From Falsiroseomonas sp. (GTDB lineage Bacteria > Pseudomonadota > Alphaproteobacteria > Acetobacterales > Acetobacteraceae), in contig NZ_JAUYTS010000001.1 in the NCBI RefSeq assembly GCF_030695085.1, positions 1 to 37,096 of the forward strand: a stretch of 37,096 bases of DNA, written 5' to 3'. This document shows, one piece after another, positions 32,854-37,096 of the stretch; positions within the stretch are counted from its first letter, which is position 1; each line of letters starts with the position of its first letter. The translations under genes and the position numbers were made by a program. The notes beneath the pieces are model-generated. The model was not told where the DNA came from. It saw only the letters and a program-made list of their open reading frames with translations, and searched no databases.

Positions 32854-34014
32854 CTAGGCTGGCCGCTTCTCCCGCGCATTCCGCAGCAGCGCGATGCCAC
32901 GATAGATGCCGTGCACCATCTTCGAATAGGGCAGCACCACGAACAGCGCGAGCACCAGGCCGAAATGCAGCGCCAGCATGATGCCCATGGCGCTGGTATG
33001 GCGGATCGCCAGCAGCAGCAGCCCGGTGGAGCCGATCAGGAACAGCAGGCCGAGCAGCGCGTATTCGCCCCCCATCAGCTTGCGCGCCACCGGCGCCGGG
33101 TCTGTCACCGTCTTCACCCAGAGCAGGCCGGCCGTGCCGATGCACAGCAGCACGCCGCCCCAGGTGCCGAACTGCACCGGCAGGGACAGGAAGGCATGCG
33201 GCGAGTGCCAGCCGAAGACATGGTGGTACACCGCGCCCGTGCTGGTCGCGGCGAAGCACAGCATGAAGCCGAAGAACATCGCCTGATGCAGCCAGCGCCT
33301 GTGTTGCGCGAAGCTATCGTCGAAATCATTGCAGCCATGCCCGCCGCCGCCGAGGTTGCGCAGCGTCAGTACATCCACCGCCGCATCGACCGCCGGCTGC
33401 GGCTGGAAGCTGCCGCCCATGCCGCCGGTGCCGCGCCAGTAGCGGATCGCGCCCATTGCCATGGCGATCACGGCAAAGCCGAAGCTGCCGCCGGCCAGCA
33501 GGTTGATCAGCCAGAGCGGGATGATGCGGAAAAAGGCGCCGGTGCCGGTCTGCGCGGAAAACAGCACCGCCGGGTCGCGCAGCGCCACCGTCAGCACCAG
33601 CGCCAGCGTCACGAAGATGGTCGTGGCCGCCGCCAGCAGCGTGCCGTTGCGATCGAACAGCTTGCCCATGCCGGTGGGCCAGGCGAATTCGGCGTAGCTT
33701 TCCTGACGCACCGTCGCGAAGGTCGCCGGGATGTTGATGCCGAAGGCATGCGGCGGCGCGTACTGGCAGGCGTGGAAGCAGCCCTTGCAGTTGTGGCAGA
33801 GGTTGGCGAGGTGGGTCAGGTCCGCCTTCTCGAATTCCCGCCGCGCGGCCATGGCCGGGAAGACGGCGCAATAGCCCTCGCAGTAGCGGCAGGCATTGCA
33901 CACGGCCATCTGGCGGCGGGCATCCTGGTAGGCGTCGGATTCCACCGTGGTGGCTTCCTGCAACAGCAGGTCGAGCTTGCTCATCCCGGTCTGGGAAAAT
34001 TCAGTTGCGGACAT
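32854..34014 (-). CDS. tcuB: TcuB: iron-sulfur membrane partner of tricarballylate dehydrogenase
   Basis: This 386-residue protein takes electrons from the flavoprotein TcuA and passes them to the membrane quinone pool. The N-terminal part has two clusters in CxxCxxCxxxC form: Cys39, 42, 45, 49 and Cys73, 76, 79, 83, both typical 4Fe-4S sets. About five to six membrane spans follow, from LLAAATTIFVTLALVLTVAL (about 128-147) onward, with several His residues (HQAMFFGFMLCFAATSTGAV, VYHHVFGW) that could hold heme. Length and layout match TcuB/CitB of Salmonella and relatives. It overlaps tcuA by 14 nt, so the two are co-translated. Confidence 0.92.
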   Translation of the reverse strand: MSATEFSQTGMSKLDLLLQEATTVESDAYQDARRQMAVCNACRYCEGYCAVFPAMAARREFEKADLTHLANLCHNCKGCFHACQYAPPHAFGINIPATFATVRQESYAEFAWPTGMGKLFDRNGTLLAAATTIFVTLALVLTVALRDPAVLFSAQTGTGAFFRIIPLWLINLLAGGSFGFAVIAMAMGAIRYWRGTGGMGGSFQPQPAVDAAVDVLTLRNLGGGGHGCNDFDDSFAQHRRWLHQAMFFGFMLCFAATSTGAVYHHVFGWHSPHAFLSLPVQFGTWGGVLLCIGTAGLLWVKTVTDPAPVARKLMGGEYALLGLLFLIGSTGLLLLAIRHTSAMGIMLALHFGLVLALFVVLPYSKMVHGIYRGIALLRNAREKRPA

Positions 34015-35398
34015 GGCGCGCCGCTCCTTCTCCGGCCAGCCGTCCGAAGACGGTGCCGAGGGTCATACCGAAGCCAGCCAGGTAGCCCTGGCCGAGGATA
34101 TTGCCGGACATGATCTCGCCGCTGGCGAACATGTTGGCGGAGGGCTTGCCATCCGCCATCAGCACGCGGGCCTGTTCGTTCACCTTCACGCTGAGGAAGG
34201 TGAAGGTGATCCCCGGTCGCAGCGGGTAGGCATAGTAGGGCGGCGTGTCGATGCGCCGCGCCCAGTGGCTTTTCGGCGGGACCAGCCCCTCCGTCCGGCA
34301 ATCATCCGGCACCATCGGCGTGAAGGTGCCGGGGCGGACGGCGGCGTTGAAATCGGCCACCACTTTCTCCAGCTTGCCGGCATCGAAGCCGGCCTGTGCG
34401 GCTATCTCCGCAATGCTGTCGGCCTTGAAGGGCGGGTAGACGCTGGGCAGGAAATTCATCACCGCCTTGCTGTCGGTGACGGCCAGCGCGATCTGCCCCG
34501 GCTGCTGCGCAATCAGTCGGCCCCAGATGGCGTAGCGCTTCGGCCAGACATCCTCGCCCTCGTCGTAGAAGCGCTCCACATCGCGGTTCACCACCAGGCT
34601 GAAGGGCACGCAATCCAGCCGCATGGCGAGGCCGCCATCCTCCATCGGCGCGCGGGCGTCGTTCGCCACGGCGTGGAACTGAGTGGGGTCGCCCACCTGC
34701 TGCACGCCCTGCGCCAGCAGATCCTTCAGTATGGTGCCCTGGGCATAGGGGGTGCCGCGGATCTGGAAGTTGTCGGCCGCATCGCCCCAATACTCCCGCA
34801 GCCAGTTGCGGTTCGCCTGGAAGCCGCCGCTGGCCGCGACCAGCGCCTTGAAGCGGATGCGCTGCGGGAAGCCGCAATGGGAGATGATGGCCTCGCTGGC
34901 GAAGCCGTCATCCACCTGGATGTGCTGCACCTCGGTATCCGTCAGCGTCACGATGCCAAGCTTCGCCGCTTCCCGGTACAGCGCATTCACCAGCGCCTTG
35001 CCGCCGCCCAGAAAGAAGGCGTTGGTGCGCGACAGGGACAGGGTGCCGGAGAGTGAGGGCTGGAACACCACGCCGCAGCTCGCCAGGAAATCCGGCGCGT
35101 GCTGGCTGGCGCGGATGCACATCCGGGCGAGGTCCTCATTGGTCTTGCCGCCGGTGACGCGGTTCAGATCGTCCCAGTATTCCTCCTCCAGGTAGCTGTC
35201 GGTCAGCACCTGGGTGGGGCCGGGATGCAGCGCGCGGAGGTTGCGGGTGTGGCGCGAATTGCCGCCGCGCATCGGTTGCGGGGAGGCCTCGCAGAGAATG
35301 ACCGAGGCACCGGCCCGGCGCGCCGTGATGGCGGCACAGAGCGCGGCATTGCCGCCGCCGACCACCAGCACGTCATAGAGGCGGGCGAAATCCGGCAC
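34001..35398 (-). CDS. tcuA: TcuA: FAD-dependent tricarballylate dehydrogenase
   Basis: This 465-residue flavoprotein is of the fumarate-reductase/succinate-dehydrogenase group and oxidises tricarballylate to cis-aconitate in TcuA proteins. The FAD fold opens at YDVLVVGGGNAALCAAITAR (residues 8-27 from the chosen start). GGNSRHTRNLRALHPG, LVAASGGFQANRNWLREYWG and near the end GEIMSGNILGQGYLAGFGMT are family stretches. I chose GTG at 35398 because AGGGAG lies 8 nt upstream. A GTG at 35446 would lengthen the protein by 16 residues but has a poor ribosome site and would put the promoter-region repeat inside the gene. The substrate is inferred from pairing with TcuB. No TcuC transporter is in the window. 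Confidence 0.9.
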   Translation of the reverse strand: MPDFARLYDVLVVGGGNAALCAAITARRAGASVILCEASPQPMRGGNSRHTRNLRALHPGPTQVLTDSYLEEEYWDDLNRVTGGKTNEDLARMCIRASQHAPDFLASCGVVFQPSLSGTLSLSRTNAFFLGGGKALVNALYREAAKLGIVTLTDTEVQHIQVDDGFASEAIISHCGFPQRIRFKALVAASGGFQANRNWLREYWGDAADNFQIRGTPYAQGTILKDLLAQGVQQVGDPTQFHAVANDARAPMEDGGLAMRLDCVPFSLVVNRDVERFYDEGEDVWPKRYAIWGRLIAQQPGQIALAVTDSKAVMNFLPSVYPPFKADSIAEIAAQAGFDAGKLEKVVADFNAAVRPGTFTPMVPDDCRTEGLVPPKSHWARRIDTPPYYAYPLRPGITFTFLSVKVNEQARVLMADGKPSANMFASGEIMSGNILGQGYLAGFGMTLGTVFGRLAGEGAARHVRN

Positions 35399-35428
35399 TT
35401 TGGGGTCTCCCTGGACGCTCGCGGTCTT

Positions 35429-35447
35429 GTATCCACTCGTATCCACT
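35429..35447. promoter_or_regulatory. Tandem direct repeat GTATCCACT, likely operator between tcuA and the GntR gene
   Basis: Two identical 9-bp copies (35429-35437 and 35439-35447) start 10 bp apart, about one turn of the helix. They lie between the tcuA ribosome site and the regulator start in the divergent gap 35399-35500. Placement suggests the binding site of the adjacent GntR/FCD protein, though such proteins more often bind inverted repeats. Confidence 0.45.
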
Positions 35448-35500
35448 GATGTCCAGTCGGTTGTTCCATTGGGCCGGCCGGCTGCGCTACACCCTGGGGC

Positions 35501-36181
35501 ATGGACCAGCCGCCCCCCTCACGCGATCTCGGCCAGGAAGCCTATGGCCGCATCCGCGCCGCCATCCGCGAGGGCGCGCTGGCACCCGGATTCCGGGTGA
35601 CGGAGACGGACCTCGCCGCCCGCTTCGGTGTCTCCCGCACCCCGGTCCGGCAGGCCATCGCCCGGCTGGAATCGGAGGGTCTGCTGACCCACGAGCCCCG
35701 CCGCGGCCTGAGCGTGACACGCCCGGACCACCAGCAGGTGGTGGAACTGTACGTGATGCGGGAGGAGCTGGAGGGCGCCGCGGCCCGCCTCGCCGCCCAG
35801 CACGCCAGCCCGACCGAGATCGGCGCCATGGCCGAGCTGATCGCCGGCGAACCGGCGCTGTTCACCGATGCGCGCGCCTTGGCCGAGACCAATCAGCGCT
35901 TCCACGGTCTGTTGTACCTGGCCGCCCACAACCGCTACCTGCTGCGCAGTCTGGAACTGATTTCCGCCACCATGGCCCTGCTGCCCAGCCTGCTGACCGT
36001 GGCCGGCCGGGCGGAGGCGGCGCATGCGGAACACCAGGCGATCCTCGCCGCGCTGCGGGCGCGGGATGGCGCGGCGGCGGAGGCCGCCAGCCGGGCTCAT
36101 GCCCAGGCGGCCCAGCGCCACCGGCTGGCCTGGTTGGTGCGGACCGTAGGCGTGCCCTTCGCCGCGCCAGGCGCGGATTGA
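35501..36181 (+). CDS. GntR-family regulator, FCD (FadR-type) effector domain
   Basis: This 226-residue regulator has an N-terminal winged helix (about 10-72; VTETDLAARFGVSRTPVRQA holds the HTH). A helical FCD ligand domain follows, with conserved residues in VMREELEGAAARLAA, NQRFHGLLYLAAHNRYL (His ligand region) and HAEHQAILAALRARDG. FCD domains usually bind small organic acids, often through a metal ion. It is divergent from tcuAB and probably controls it in response to a tricarboxylate. In Salmonella the tcu regulator is of the LysR type, so this is a different control arrangement. The ATG at 35501 has only a weak GGGG ribosome site. Confidence 0.88.
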   Translation: MDQPPPSRDLGQEAYGRIRAAIREGALAPGFRVTETDLAARFGVSRTPVRQAIARLESEGLLTHEPRRGLSVTRPDHQQVVELYVMREELEGAAARLAAQHASPTEIGAMAELIAGEPALFTDARALAETNQRFHGLLYLAAHNRYLLRSLELISATMALLPSLLTVAGRAEAAHAEHQAILAALRARDGAAAEAASRAHAQAAQRHRLAWLVRTVGVPFAAPGAD

Positions 36182-36192
36182 GGGCGGTTACC

Positions 36193-36217
36193 GGAACTTC
36201 GGCGTCGCCCAGGGGTT
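36193..36217 (+). promoter_or_regulatory. Candidate EcfG-type promoter, GGAAC-N16-GGTT
   Basis: GGAAC at 36193-36197 is followed after 16 bp by GGTT at 36214-36217, one base off the CGTT consensus. The distance to the YidB start (28 nt between) is almost the same as in the perfect motif before treS (26 nt). Confidence 0.5.
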
Positions 36218-36245
36218 CTGGTGGCCCCTTTATCCGGAGCAAACC

Positions 36246-36740
36246 ATGAGCCGCGGCTTCCCCTCCATGACGGCCCTGCTGGGCGTGCTGGCCGTCGCTG
36301 GCTACCAGAATCGCGACAAGCTTTCGGAAATGCTGAACGGTGCCATGGGCCAGCGCGGCGCTTCTCCAGCCGGCACCGGCTCAGGCGCGCCGGGCCAGGC
36401 CGGGCAGGGCGGCCTGCAAGGCATGCTGGGCGGGTTGCTCGGCGGCGGCGCTGCCTCCGGCGGATTGAGCGGCGGGTTGCGGGACCTGCTGGCCCGGTTC
36501 CGCGACGCGGGCGAGGGTGAGACGGCCGAGTCCTGGGTCCGTCAGGGGCCCAACCAGGATCTGGCGCCGGACCGGCTGGAACGGGCCATCGGCGCCGAGA
36601 CGCTGGATGAGCTGACCCGCCAGACCGGCCTTTCGCGCCAGGAACTGCTGGCACGCCTGGCTCGCGACCTGCCGAAGACCGTGGATGACTGCACCCCCGG
36701 GGGCTGCCTGCCGGATGAGGAGCCAGCGCGCCGGGCGTAG
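36246..36740 (+). CDS. YidB-like (DUF937) protein
   Basis: This 164-residue protein matches the YidB/DUF937 family, small proteins of unknown function. The N-terminal third has a short hydrophobic stretch (MTALLGVLAVAGYQ). A Gly-rich centre follows (about 40-82), including LQGMLGGLLGGGAASGGLSG. The conserved C-terminal domain reads AESWVRQGPNQDLAPDRLER, LDELTRQTGLSRQELLARLA and DLPKTVDDCTPGGCLPD. The two C-terminal cysteines are close together in DDCTPGGC. The ATG at 36246 has GGAG about 8 nt upstream, and a stress-type promoter candidate lies just before. It ends 3 bp from the convergent ABC exporter. Confidence 0.85.
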   Translation: MSRGFPSMTALLGVLAVAGYQNRDKLSEMLNGAMGQRGASPAGTGSGAPGQAGQGGLQGMLGGLLGGGAASGGLSGGLRDLLARFRDAGEGETAESWVRQGPNQDLAPDRLERAIGAETLDELTRQTGLSRQELLARLARDLPKTVDDCTPGGCLPDEEPARRA

Positions 36741-36743
36741 CCT

Positions 36744-37096
36744 TCAGGCCACTTCCTGGAACTGCAAGGCGGCGAGGCGGGCGTAGAGCCCGCCCTCCCG
36801 CACCAGCGCATCATGCGTGCCCATCGCGACGATGCGGCCGCCCTCCATCACCACGATCCGGTCGGCGTTCCGCACCGTCGCCAGACGATGCGCCACCACC
36901 AGCGTGGTGCGGCCGCGGGACAGCGCCTCCAGCGCCCGTTGCACGGATTGCTCGGATTCCGCGTCCAGCGCGCTGGTCGCCTCATCCAGCAGCAGGATGG
37001 GCGGGTCGCGCAGGATGGCGCGGGCAATGGCGATGCGCTGGCGCTGGCCGCCCGACAGCGTCACGCCGCGGGCGCCGAGATGGGTGGCATAGCCCT
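36744..37096 (-). CDS. ABC exporter ATPase, C-terminal fragment
   Basis: This is the last 117 residues of an ABC ATPase whose start lies outside the window. The signature is [16 protein letters not shown], Walker B is [12 protein letters not shown], the D-loop follows directly, and the switch His is in [36 protein letters not shown] and [11 protein letters not shown] at the end are typical of MsbA-like and other exporters with a fused membrane domain, rather than of importers. The cargo cannot be inferred from this part. Confidence 0.9.
   Translation of the reverse strand, partial: GYATHLGARGVTLSGGQRQRIAIARAILRDPPILLLDEATSALDAESEQSVQRALEALSRGRTTLVVAHRLATVRNADRIVVMEGGRIVAMGTHDALVREGGLYARLAALQFQEVA

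Noticed and set aside
29647..34113. A 1488-codon open frame on the plus strand opposite the DUF3141, GST and tcuB genes
   Set aside because: Its translation is dominated by His, Arg, Gln and Gly without motifs, the usual antisense shadow of high-GC genes; the minus-strand genes carry clear family motifs.
35399..35446. Upstream GTG start for tcuA
   Set aside because: It has no good ribosome site and would place the direct repeats at the coding start; GTG 35398 has AGGGAG 8 nt before it.
1..37096. tRNA genes, CRISPR arrays, insertion sequences or prophage genes
   Set aside because: I looked for cloverleaf-like sequences, regularly spaced repeats and transposase or integrase motifs and saw none; a covariance-model scan could still reveal a missed small RNA.

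Overview
The window is very GC-rich (about 70% by eye) and densely packed, with many ATGA/GTGA stop-start overlaps and no tRNA, rRNA, CRISPR array or insertion sequence that I can see. Gene content points to an alphaproteobacterium, most likely a Roseomonas-like member of the Acetobacteraceae: a DUF3141 protein, a BKACE enzyme, TcuAB, fused TreS-maltokinase, a peptide-type ABC divergon, and a GGAAC-N16-CGTT promoter typical of the alphaproteobacterial stress sigma factor EcfG. This placement is inference from content and style, not from a marker gene.

Layout. 1-1668 (minus): a truncated rfbC and a family-4-like glycosyltransferase, the edge of a surface-polysaccharide locus. 1831-3579: an IlvD/Edd sugar-acid dehydratase. 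3598-7291: a secreted GH8 endoglucanase, a receiver protein with a degenerate kinase-like C-terminus, and a divergent OmpR-type response regulator. 7575-10970: a stress-type promoter followed by a TreS-maltokinase fusion. 11004-16802: xanthine dehydrogenase subunits XdhA and XdhB, then a gnd-gntK-flavodoxin-fold oxidoreductase run.

16803-25462 is a divergon. Leftward: a solute-binding protein, a creatininase-family amidohydrolase, a ketopantoate-reductase-family enzyme and an M20 peptidase, all overlapping. Rightward: two permeases and two ATPases of the same Dpp/Opp-type transporter. Together they look like a dedicated uptake and breakdown system for an unidentified amide or peptide-like compound.

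25544-27532: an unrecognised glycine-zipper protein, a His-rich periplasmic Spy/CpxP-like protein and a divergent Crp/Fnr-type regulator. 27575-29707: a BKACE enzyme, a 3-hydroxyacyl-CoA-dehydrogenase-fold enzyme (possibly carnitine-type chemistry) and a small unknown protein. 29842-32841: a large DUF3141 alpha/beta hydrolase and a glutathione S-transferase whose end carries a 27-bp tandem duplication. 32854-36181: tricarballylate/citrate-type TcuAB with a divergent GntR/FCD regulator. 36246-37096: a YidB-like protein with a possible stress promoter, and the C-terminal end of an ABC exporter running off the window.
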